From assembly GCA_051005375.1 (NCBI GenBank), contig JBPCJK010000030.1:1-10062 (forward strand): a stretch of DNA of 10,062 nucleotides. Direction: 5' to 3'. The translations under genes were made by a program, and so were the position numbers. This document shows, one piece after another, positions 1 through 5,898 of this stretch. This DNA comes from JADDRA01 sp051005375 (GTDB lineage Bacteria > Actinomycetota > Acidimicrobiia > Acidimicrobiales > CADCSY01). How positions within the stretch are numbered: the stretch's first letter is position 1; each line of letters begins with the position of its first letter. Under the pieces are notes generated by a model, which was not told the origin of the DNA, did no database searches, and was given only the letters and a program-made list of their open reading frames with translations.

Positions 1-730
1 CGGTCTCCACCTCGGTGTCGACGCTGTCGCGGGTGGTGCCGGGCAGGTCGTGGACCACCGACCGGTCGTCGCCGATGAGGCGGTTGAACAGCGTCGACTT
101 GCCCACGTTGGGCCGGCCCACGATGGCCACTCCGGGCGTCTTGGGGACGGCCTGTGCCCCTGCCTCCTGGCCCTCACCGGCGGCGGCCTCGGGTGGGAGG
201 AGCGCCACCACCTCGTCGAGCAGGTCGCCGGTGCCTCGGCCGTGCAGGGCGCTGACCGCCCAGGGGTCACCCAGGCCCAACTTCACGAACTCCCAGATGT
301 CGGGCTCACGGGTGGAGCCGTCGACCTTGTTGGTCACGAGCAGGGCCGGAGATCGACCGCCCCGCACCATGGTCGCAACCTGCTGGTCCTCGGGTGTGAG
401 CCCCACGGTGACGTCGACCACGACCAGCACCACGTCGGCCTCGGTCCACGCCCGGCGGGCCTGGGCGCTGACCGAGGCGTCGAGGGCGCCGCCGCCGGCC
501 GACCAACCTCCAGTGTCGACCACCAGGAACCGCCGGCCGCACCAGTCGGCCTCGACCGCCTTGCGGTCCCGGGTGACCCCCGGGCGCTCCTCGACGATGG
601 CCTCCCGGCGGCCCACGATGCGGTTCAGCAGGGTCGACTTGCCCACGTTGGGCCGGCCCACCACGGCGACGGTGGGCAGCCGGGTGCTGGGAGCGGGGGT
701 CGGCGGGCGAGACGCCACCGGGCTAGCCAC
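1..730 (-). CDS. der: Ribosome-associated GTPase Der (EngA), 3' end cut by window
   Basis: Der is a tandem-domain GTPase needed for late assembly of the 50S ribosomal subunit. About 243 codons are present, translated from the minus strand. The first G domain shows G1 GRPNVGKS at residues 25-32, G2 GVTRD at 51-55, G3 DTGG at 72-75, G4 NKVD at 134-137 and a G5-like SALHGRG at 160-166. After an Ala/Gly/Glu-rich linker (about 181-198) the second domain begins with another GRPNVGKS (205-212) and GTTRD (231-235). The rest of domain 2 and the KH-like C-terminal domain lie beyond base 1. The chosen start is GTG at 730-728, preceded by an AGGGG Shine-Dalgarno 7 nt upstream. It overlaps the end of the DUF512 gene by 8 bp, so the two are probably co-transcribed and translationally coupled. 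A proline-rich tail of about 18 residues precedes the first G domain. Identification is firm; only the exact start is less certain. Confidence 0.96.
   Translation of the reverse strand, partial: MASPVASRPPTPAPSTRLPTVAVVGRPNVGKSTLLNRIVGRREAIVEERPGVTRDRKAVEADWCGRRFLVVDTGGWSAGGGALDASVSAQARRAWTEADVVLVVVDVTVGLTPEDQQVATMVRGGRSPALLVTNKVDGSTREPDIWEFVKLGLGDPWAVSALHGRGTGDLLDEVVALLPPEAAAGEGQEAGAQAVPKTPGVAIVGRPNVGKSTLFNRLIGDDRSVVHDLPGTTRDSVDTEVET
93..121. repeat. Direct repeat within der, copy 1 (P-loop of G domain 2)
   Basis: A 29-bp segment is identical to 633-661. It encodes the second GRPNVGKS P-loop of Der. It is an internal homology of the tandem GTPase domains, not a mobile repeat. Confidence 0.8.
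633..661. repeat. Direct repeat within der, copy 2 (P-loop of G domain 1)
   Basis: Identical over 29 bp to 93-121, including third codon positions. It encodes the first P-loop of Der. The identity at synonymous sites beyond what the protein requires suggests either strong shared codon preference or local gene conversion between domains. Confidence 0.8.
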
Positions 731-2144
731 GGGCGCACCCCTGGTCGAGGGCCCGGCGCAGGGCCATGCCGTCGGTGGGGACGACCTCGACGGGGCGGGG
801 CAGGTCGACGGGGCTGGTGCCGTCGAGGAACCGGCCCTGTGACAGGCACACGTCGGGCAGAAGGTAACGGTGTCCTACGGGCTCGTTAGCCAGTACCCGG
901 GCCAAGTCGTCGCCCACCAGCAGGCCGGTTACGCCGATGTTGCCCCCGAAGAACTGGTTGGCCACGGCCACGACCCGCACCTCGGGCCGCCCCAGGCCGT
1001 CCACCAGGGGTTGGAGCACCTGGGCGCCGTAGCTGCCGGTGAGGATGGCCACCGGCCGGTCCCGCAGCCGCCCCAGGGCGACCGGCATGGCCGCAGGTTG
1101 ATCCCGCCGGGGCCGTAGGGCGACGGGCGTCACCACCGCCTCCGTCCGCGTCGCCCGGTAGCCCTCGGCCGGGGCGCCGTCGACCCAGGCGAAGAAGCCG
1201 GCTCGAGGCCCGATGGGTTCCGCACGCAGGCCGAGGAACTCGGCCTCGAAGCTGCGGGCCATGCCGATGCCGTCCTCGTGCATGGCGAAGCCCTCGTAGG
1301 ACCTGGCCGGCGGGAAGGCCCGACCGGCCAGGAGGTAGTACTCGTCGGCGGCGAAGGCCAGGCGCCGGCCGACCAGGCGCAGGAAGAGACTCTGGAAGTC
1401 CTCCACGACATCGACCACGGCCTCTGCCTCGGCCCGGGTGTGAGACCGCAGGCTGGTCTCTTTGGACCACCGGCTCGTCCCCAGTGGGACAACGCACAGC
1501 GAGGCCAGCTCCGGGTACTGGTCGAGCACCCCGACGAGGGTGTCGTCGAGCACCTCGCCGTCGTTGACGCCCGGACAGACCACCACCTGGCCGTGAACCT
1601 CCACGCCGTGGTCGAGCAGCGCCCGTAGCCAGCGCAGGCTGGTGGCTCCCCGGCGGTTGCGCAGCATCCGGGCCCGGACCTCTGGGTCGGTGGCGTGGAT
1701 GCTCACGTTGAGCGGGCTCAACCCCTCGCTCACCACCCGCTCCAGGTCGGCCTCGGTGAAGCGGGTGAGGGTGGTGAAGTTCCCGTACAGGAAGCTCAGG
1801 CGGTAGTCGTCGTCCTTCTGGTACAGGCTCTTGCGCAGGCCCGGGGGGAGCTGGTGGATGAAGCAGAACTCGCAGTGGTTATCGCAGGTCCGCACCTGGT
1901 CGAACAGGGCGGAGTTCACCTCGGCGCCGAGAGCCTCTCCGACCGCCTTCGCCACCTCGACGGTGCGATCGAGGCCACCGCTTCGGACCTCGAGCTCGAG
2001 ATCGGCCTCGTCGGCCAGGAGCTGCCACTCGATGACGTCGCGGGGGACCTGACCGGACAGGGCCACGATCTCGTCGCCGGGCGCCAGGCCGGCTCGTTCG
2101 GCCGGGGAACCGGGCGCGACAGCAACGACCCGGGGAAGCGCCAC
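723..2144 (-). CDS. PDZ / radical-SAM / DUF512 family protein
   Basis: A 473-residue protein of the DUF512 family. The N-terminus (about 1-65) is PDZ-like, with PGSPAERAGLAPGDEIVALSG at residues 11-31. A CxxxCxxC radical-SAM iron-sulfur motif follows at Cys87, Cys91 and Cys94 (CDNHCEFCF), then the family-typical stretch KDDDYRLSFLYGNFTTLT (110-127). The middle resembles a radical-SAM barrel with a short PDZ-like front piece, and the rest (about 280-460) is the DUF512 region. No signal peptide or membrane segment is seen, so it is probably cytoplasmic. The reaction and substrate are unknown to me. The GTG start at 2144 is chosen because it opens the PDZ motif and lies 7 nt after a TATCCT -10-like box; upstream in-frame codons only read through ispH on the other strand. 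The gene overlaps der by 8 bp, and from memory a DUF512-der linkage also occurs in Firmicutes, hinting at a ribosome- or RNA-related role (inference). Confidence 0.9.
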   Translation of the reverse strand: MALPRVVAVAPGSPAERAGLAPGDEIVALSGQVPRDVIEWQLLADEADLELEVRSGGLDRTVEVAKAVGEALGAEVNSALFDQVRTCDNHCEFCFIHQLPPGLRKSLYQKDDDYRLSFLYGNFTTLTRFTEADLERVVSEGLSPLNVSIHATDPEVRARMLRNRRGATSLRWLRALLDHGVEVHGQVVVCPGVNDGEVLDDTLVGVLDQYPELASLCVVPLGTSRWSKETSLRSHTRAEAEAVVDVVEDFQSLFLRLVGRRLAFAADEYYLLAGRAFPPARSYEGFAMHEDGIGMARSFEAEFLGLRAEPIGPRAGFFAWVDGAPAEGYRATRTEAVVTPVALRPRRDQPAAMPVALGRLRDRPVAILTGSYGAQVLQPLVDGLGRPEVRVVAVANQFFGGNIGVTGLLVGDDLARVLANEPVGHRYLLPDVCLSQGRFLDGTSPVDLPRPVEVVPTDGMALRRALDQGCARG

Positions 2145-2151
2145 GGGTTCG

Positions 2152-2157
2152 AGGATA
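2152..2157 (-). promoter_or_regulatory. Putative -10 box of the DUF512-der operon (leaderless)
   Basis: TATCCT reads on the minus strand from 2157 to 2152, followed by 7 nt and then the GTG start at 2144. This geometry places the transcription start at or next to the GTG, so the mRNA would be leaderless. There is no Shine-Dalgarno before that GTG, which fits. No convincing -35 hexamer is found at 16-19 bp spacing. Confidence 0.55.
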
Positions 2158-2182
2158 GGGCCGCAGCGGCCGGCTCGGCTTC

Positions 2183-2188
2183 TAACCT
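2183..2188 (+). promoter_or_regulatory. Putative -10 box of ispH (leaderless)
   Basis: TAACCT at 2183-2188 is followed by 7 nt and then the ispH GTG at 2196. The spacing puts the predicted start of transcription at the initiation codon. No purine-rich ribosome binding site is present between them. A recognisable -35 element is absent. It sits back to back with the DUF512 -10 box, with 25 bp between the two hexamers. Confidence 0.55.
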
Positions 2189-2195
2189 GGGTGAC

Positions 2196-3227
2196 GTGGA
2201 CGTCGACGAGGTGCTGGTGGCTGCCCCTCGGGGCTTCTGCGCCGGGGTTGAGATGGCCATCAAGGCGCTGGCGTGGATGGTCCGTGCCTTCGAGCCGCCC
2301 GTCTACTGCTACCACGAGATCGTCCACAACCGACTGGTGGTCGAGCGCTTCTGTGACCTGGGCGTGGTCTTCGTCGACGACATCGACGAGGTCCCCACCG
2401 GCGCCCCCCTGATGCTCTCGGCCCACGGTTCGGCCCCTGAGGTTGTGCGGGCAGCCACCGCCCACGGCGGCTACGTCGTCAACGCCGTGTGCCCGTTGGT
2501 CACCAAGGTCCACCACGAGGTCAAGGTGCGCGCCGGCAAGGGCTACTCCGTGGTCTACGTCGGCCACGAGGGCCACGACGAGGCGATGGGCACCATGGCG
2601 GTGGCCCCCGACGACATCCAGCTGGTGGAGACCGAGGACGACGTGGCCGAGCTGGCCGACACCGGCCGCCCGGTGGCTCTGCTGGCCCAGACCACGCTCA
2701 GCCACCACGACTGGGCCGGCGTGCTCGACGCCACGCGACGGCGCTTCCCCGGACTGTGGATGCCCGGTCGCAGCGACCTGTGCTTCGCCACCACCAACCG
2801 CCAGTCAGCGCTGGTGCAGATCGCCCAGCGATGTGACGCAGTGGTGGTCATCGGGTCGGCCAACTCCTCCAACACCGTGGCCCTGGAGAAGGTGGCCAGC
2901 GCTGCCGGCTGCGTGCGAGTGCTGCGCGTCAACGGCCCCGAGGAGCTCCCTGACGACCTCGCCGGCACCATCGGGGTGACCGCCGGCGCCTCGGCCCCCG
3001 AGGAGCTGGTGGCTTCGGTGATCGCCCGCCTCGATCCCGCCCACGGGGTCGAGGAGGTGGCCTACACCGCCGAGGCCGAGTACTTCCCGCCACCCCGAGA
3101 GCTGCGGGAGCTGCTGTCCGCCATCGCCGCTGTCGCCTCCCTCGCCCTGGCTGCGCCGACGACGCCACCGGCAACGGCCGACCGTGACCTGGCCGCCAGC
3201 GAGGTCCTCGCCGGCCTCCGCACCTGA
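2196..3227 (+). CDS. ispH: 4-hydroxy-3-methylbut-2-enyl diphosphate reductase IspH (LytB)
   Basis: IspH catalyses the last step of the MEP pathway, reducing HMBPP to isopentenyl and dimethylallyl diphosphate with a [4Fe-4S] cluster. The 343-residue product has the three conserved cluster cysteines at 15 (PRGFCAGV), 99 (NAVCPLVTKVH) and 196 (LCFATTNRQ), close to the E. coli positions 12, 96 and 197. It also has YHEIVHN, SAHGSAPEV, GHEGHDEAMG and the substrate-binding GSANSSNT, so the active site looks intact. The GTG at 2196 is chosen because it begins just before the conserved N-terminus and lies 7 nt after a TAACCT -10-like box; an in-frame extension upstream would run into the divergent gene's promoter. 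The last 40 or so residues after the family core form an Ala-rich tail. It is transcribed alone, divergent from the DUF512 gene and convergent with plsC. Confidence 0.97.
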   Translation: MDVDEVLVAAPRGFCAGVEMAIKALAWMVRAFEPPVYCYHEIVHNRLVVERFCDLGVVFVDDIDEVPTGAPLMLSAHGSAPEVVRAATAHGGYVVNAVCPLVTKVHHEVKVRAGKGYSVVYVGHEGHDEAMGTMAVAPDDIQLVETEDDVAELADTGRPVALLAQTTLSHHDWAGVLDATRRRFPGLWMPGRSDLCFATTNRQSALVQIAQRCDAVVVIGSANSSNTVALEKVASAAGCVRVLRVNGPEELPDDLAGTIGVTAGASAPEELVASVIARLDPAHGVEEVAYTAEAEYFPPPRELRELLSAIAAVASLALAAPTTPPATADRDLAASEVLAGLRT

Positions 3228-3232
3228 TCGGC

Positions 3233-3252
3233 GCCGGCTAGTCGCCGGCTTT
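3233..3252 (+). terminator. Weak candidate terminator after ispH
   Basis: GCCGGC at 3233-3238, a 5-nt loop and GCCGGC at 3244-3249 form a 6-bp GC stem followed by only three T residues. It starts 5 bp after the ispH stop and lies partly inside the 3' end of the convergent plsC gene. The T tract is too short for a confident intrinsic terminator, and such short GC palindromes arise easily in this composition. Confidence 0.25.
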
Positions 3253-3906
3253 GATGCGGGCTTCGTCGTAGACGGCCTGGAGGGCCTGGTGGATCTCCTG
3301 GGAGAGGGCTTTGACCGCCCGGCGAGAGGGCCGGTGTCCCGGCTCGGGCGACTCGGGGACGATGGCCTCGCCCACCACCACGCACACCTGCACGGGGCGC
3401 AAGAGCTTCGAACCCTTGGGCATGGCCCGGGTCGAGCCGCCGATGCCGACAGGGATGACGGGGGCGCCGGTGCCCAGGGCGAGGTGGGCGGCGCCGGTGA
3501 AGACATTGCCGACGATGGGGCTCTCCCGGCGGGTGCCCTCGGGGAAGATCACCAGCGGCTCGCCCCGCTCCAAGGCCTCCTTGCACTGGCGTATGGCTTC
3601 CCGGCCGACCCGGTCGCGCTGCACCGGGAAGGCGCCCAGGGTGTCCCACAGCCAGGCCGACCACCCGTACTTCCACATCTCCTGCTTGCCCAGGTAGCGC
3701 ATGTAGCGGTGGGTGAGGGTGGCCATGATGGGGGTGTCGATGTTGGAGCGGTGGACGGGGGCGAGAATGAACGGCCCGTCGACCGGCAGGCGCTCGGCGC
3801 CGTCGACCCTCAGCCGCCAGTAGAACCGGGCGAAGCCGGCGATGGCCCCCCGCACCACGGCGTAGAACCGTCGCCGGAACACTGGTGAGGACGGCGCGTA
3901 CCTCAT
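3238..3906 (-). CDS. plsC: 1-acyl-sn-glycerol-3-phosphate acyltransferase (PlsC family)
   Basis: PlsC-type acyltransferases move a fatty acyl group to lysophosphatidate to make phosphatidate for membrane lipids. Counted from the ATG at 3906, the 222-residue product carries the catalytic HX4D motif HRSNID at residues 52-57 and the substrate-binding FPEGTR at 121-126. A VIPVGIGG block and a basic, amphipathic N-terminal stretch (FRRRFYAVVRGAIAGFARFYWRL) that could lie on the membrane are also present. An in-frame TTG at 3921 would add five residues; neither start has a good Shine-Dalgarno, and I prefer ATG. The gene is the last of the scpA-plsC operon, 46 bp after the cmk stop, the only sizeable gap in that operon. 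Its stop is 10 bp from the ispH stop on the other strand. The family covers several acyl acceptors, so exact substrate is inferred; the cmk-plsC pairing supports a housekeeping lipid role. Confidence 0.92.
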   Translation of the reverse strand: MRYAPSSPVFRRRFYAVVRGAIAGFARFYWRLRVDGAERLPVDGPFILAPVHRSNIDTPIMATLTHRYMRYLGKQEMWKYGWSAWLWDTLGAFPVQRDRVGREAIRQCKEALERGEPLVIFPEGTRRESPIVGNVFTGAAHLALGTGAPVIPVGIGGSTRAMPKGSKLLRPVQVCVVVGEAIVPESPEPGHRPSRRAVKALSQEIHQALQAVYDEARIKAGD

Positions 3907-3914
3907 GGGGTCAT
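3903..3914 (-). other. Three-codon upstream ORF overlapping the plsC start
   Basis: On the minus strand, ATG ACC CCA TGA (Met-Thr-Pro-stop) runs from 3914 to 3903, and its TGA overlaps the plsC ATG in an ATGA arrangement. It lacks a clear ribosome binding site. It could be chance, or it could allow terminating ribosomes to reinitiate at plsC. Confidence 0.25.
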
Positions 3915-3935
3915 GGTGCAACCAGAGGTTGCGCC
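3915..3935 (-). promoter_or_regulatory. Small hairpin in the plsC leader
   Basis: An inverted repeat with 9-nt arms (GGTGCAACC at 3915-3923 and GGTTGCGCC at 3927-3935 on the plus strand) and a 3-nt loop lies 8 nt upstream of the plsC ATG. In minus-strand RNA the arms pair at 8 of 9 positions with one C-A mismatch. There is no T run after it, so it does not look like a terminator. It would enclose the alternative TTG start at 3921. Confidence 0.35.
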
Positions 3936-3952
3936 CCCGCCCATCGAATCCC

Positions 3953-4594
3953 TCACGTGACCTCGCCCAGCATGGCTACCAGCTCTTCCACGATGTCGTC
4001 GATGCTGCGGTCGCTGGTGTCGATGTGGACGGCATCGTCGCCGCACGCCAGTGGGTCGGCGTCGCGTTCGGAGTCCACCGTGTCGCGCCGGGCCATGTCG
4101 GCGGCGACGGCCTCGTAGTCCAGGTCGCTCACCTCGCGGTGGCGCCGCCCCGCCCGTACGTCGAGGCGGGCGGTGAGGTAGGCCTTGAGCTCGGCGTCGG
4201 GGAACACCACGCCGGCGATGTCGCGACCCTCGACCACTCCCCCACCCCGTTCTGTCACCCACTCCCGCTGGCGGCGAACAAGCTCGGTTCGCACCGCGGG
4301 GTTGGCGGCCACCTCGCTCACCGCACGGGTCACCTCTGGGCCCCTGATCTCGATGCTGGCATCGACGCCATCGACGGTGACCTGTTCACCGTCGATGGCG
4401 ATCTCCACGTCGGGGACCATGCCGGCCACGGCCTCGGCGTCTCCCGGGTCCATCCCCCGACGCAGGGCGGCGAAGGCCACGGCCCGGTACATGGCTCCGG
4501 TGTCGAGGTAGCTCAGATCCAGCCGCTCCGCCAGCTGGCGAGCAACCGTCGACTTACCCGAGCCTGCCGGCCCGTCAATGGCCACTACCCGCAT
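3953..4594 (-). CDS. cmk: Cytidylate kinase (CMP/dCMP kinase)
   Basis: Cmk phosphorylates CMP and dCMP to the diphosphates using ATP, in the cytoplasm. The 213-residue protein starts with the P-loop IDGPAGSGKST (residues 6-16), then LDTGAMYRA (30-38) for nucleotide binding. EGRDIAGVVFPDA (122-134) follows, then the C-terminal RRDTVDSER and DDAVHIDTS motifs; length and motif order match the bacterial family. The ATG at 4594 leads straight into the first beta strand and overlaps the end of aroA by 10 bp, so translation is probably coupled. It is followed by plsC, a common neighbour of cmk. Nothing about the catalytic residues is unusual. Confidence 0.97.
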   Translation of the reverse strand: MRVVAIDGPAGSGKSTVARQLAERLDLSYLDTGAMYRAVAFAALRRGMDPGDAEAVAGMVPDVEIAIDGEQVTVDGVDASIEIRGPEVTRAVSEVAANPAVRTELVRRQREWVTERGGGVVEGRDIAGVVFPDAELKAYLTARLDVRAGRRHREVSDLDYEAVAADMARRDTVDSERDADPLACGDDAVHIDTSDRSIDDIVEELVAMLGEVT

Positions 4595-5898
4595 GGTCGG
4601 GAGAGGTTATCGGGCAGCCACCGACCGCCCCGGAGCGTGTCCAGGAGGCAGAAGTAGCCGGGGAAGGTCTTGGCCACGCAGCCAGGATCGTTGATCTCGA
4701 TGCCCGGAACCTGCAGGCCGAGGAGGGCGAAGCTCATGGCCATGCGATGGTCACCGTAGGTTCGGATGCGGGTCGGCCGGGGGGCGCCGGGGCGGACGAG
4801 GAAGCCGTCGTCGTGCTCGTCGGCGTCGATGCCACAACGCCGCAGCTCCCTGACCACGGCGGCGATGCGGTCGGTCTCCTTGCCCCGGATGAAGCCGATG
4901 CCCCGCACCCGGGTGGGTGACGAGGCGAACACCGCCACCACGGCCAGGGTCTGGGCCACGTCGGAGCAGTCGCCGAGGTCGACGTCTACGCCGTCGAGCT
5001 TGCCCTTGCCCACCACCTCGGTTACATCGTCGTCCCGACGGACCTCCGCGCCCATGGCCTCGAGGATGTCGACGAAAGCCAGGTCGCCCTGCACCGACCT
5101 CGACCCCAGCCCCGGGATCCGCACCCTCCCCCCGCAGACCGCAGCGGCGGCGAAGAAGTAGGAGGCGGCGCTGGCGTCGGGTTCGATGCGGTAGCGGCAG
5201 GCCTGGTATGTGCCAGGGGCGACGGCGAAGGCGGCGTCGCCGTGGCGCTCGACGGAGACGCCGAAGGCCGCCATGGTGGCGGCGGTCACCTCCAGGTACG
5301 GCCGAGACACCAGCGGCAGGTCGAGCTCCACCTGCACCCCTCGGGCCATGGCCGGGCCGCTCAGCAACAAGGCGGAGACGAACTGGCTGGACAGGCTGCC
5401 CGGGAGGCGGACGGTCCCTCCGACCAGGCCGTCGGCCACAACGGTCACGGGGAGGTGGCCCCTGTCGCCTTCCTCCTCGATGGTGGCGCCGAGGCGACCC
5501 AGGGCGGTGATTAGCGGGCCCATGGGGCGAGCCCGGAGCGGCGGGGCGCCGTCCAGGCGGTACCGCCCGGCCCCCAGCGCCAGGAGCGGCAGGAGGAAGC
5601 GGGCGGTGGTGCCGGCCAGGCGGGCGTCGAGGTCAGCGGGGCCAGCGGGCACCCGTCCGGCCGTCCCGCCCACCGTCATGGTGGCCAGAGCGAAGTCGTG
5701 GGTTACCGCGATCCCGAGGCCCCGGAGGGCTTCCACCATGGCGGTGGTGTCGTCGGCTTGCAGCGCCCCTTCCAGCACGCTTCGCCCCTCGGCCAGGGCG
5801 GCCACCACCAGCGCCCGGTTGGTGAAGCTCTTGGAGCCCGGGATCACCACGGTGGCGTCTACCGGCCCGGTCAGGGGCTCGATGGCGAGGGCGTTCAC
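4585..5898 (-). CDS. aroA: 3-phosphoshikimate 1-carboxyvinyltransferase (EPSP synthase)
   Basis: EPSP synthase joins shikimate-3-phosphate and phosphoenolpyruvate, the sixth step of the shikimate pathway. The 437-residue product shows PGSKSFTNRAL (20-30, with Lys23, Ser24 and Arg28), AGTTARF (95-101), GSLSSQF (167-173) and SRPYLEVT (198-205). Asp313 lies in CSDVAQTL, RGKETDR at 338-344 carries Glu341, and YGDHRMAM (381-388) and AKTFPGYF (409-416) follow. Thus both catalytic acids and the substrate-binding residues are in place. The PEP-loop reads LAGTTARF; the glycine matching E. coli Gly96 is kept while the Pro101 position is Phe, as I recall for other actinobacterial enzymes. The GTG start at 5898 shares the GTGA overlap with the tyrA stop and has an AGGA ribosome binding site about 7 nt upstream, strong evidence for this start and for translational coupling. 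It also overlaps cmk downstream. Confidence 0.97.
   Translation of the reverse strand: MNALAIEPLTGPVDATVVIPGSKSFTNRALVVAALAEGRSVLEGALQADDTTAMVEALRGLGIAVTHDFALATMTVGGTAGRVPAGPADLDARLAGTTARFLLPLLALGAGRYRLDGAPPLRARPMGPLITALGRLGATIEEEGDRGHLPVTVVADGLVGGTVRLPGSLSSQFVSALLLSGPAMARGVQVELDLPLVSRPYLEVTAATMAAFGVSVERHGDAAFAVAPGTYQACRYRIEPDASAASYFFAAAAVCGGRVRIPGLGSRSVQGDLAFVDILEAMGAEVRRDDDVTEVVGKGKLDGVDVDLGDCSDVAQTLAVVAVFASSPTRVRGIGFIRGKETDRIAAVVRELRRCGIDADEHDDGFLVRPGAPRPTRIRTYGDHRMAMSFALLGLQVPGIEINDPGCVAKTFPGYFCLLDTLRGGRWLPDNLSRPCG

Noticed and set aside
15..889. Two long plus-strand open frames opposite der and the DUF512 3' end
   Set aside because: The opposite strand encodes Der with every GTPase motif in order; the plus-strand translations have no recognisable features.
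1695..2195. Extending ispH upstream to 1695
   Set aside because: The extra codons lie antisense to the DUF512 PDZ and radical-SAM region, and IspH's conserved N-terminus starts just after the GTG at 2196.
2145..2708. Extending the DUF512 gene upstream to 2708
   Set aside because: The added 188 residues are the reverse of the ispH coding region and resemble no domain; the PDZ motif begins at the GTG at 2144, beside a -10-like box.
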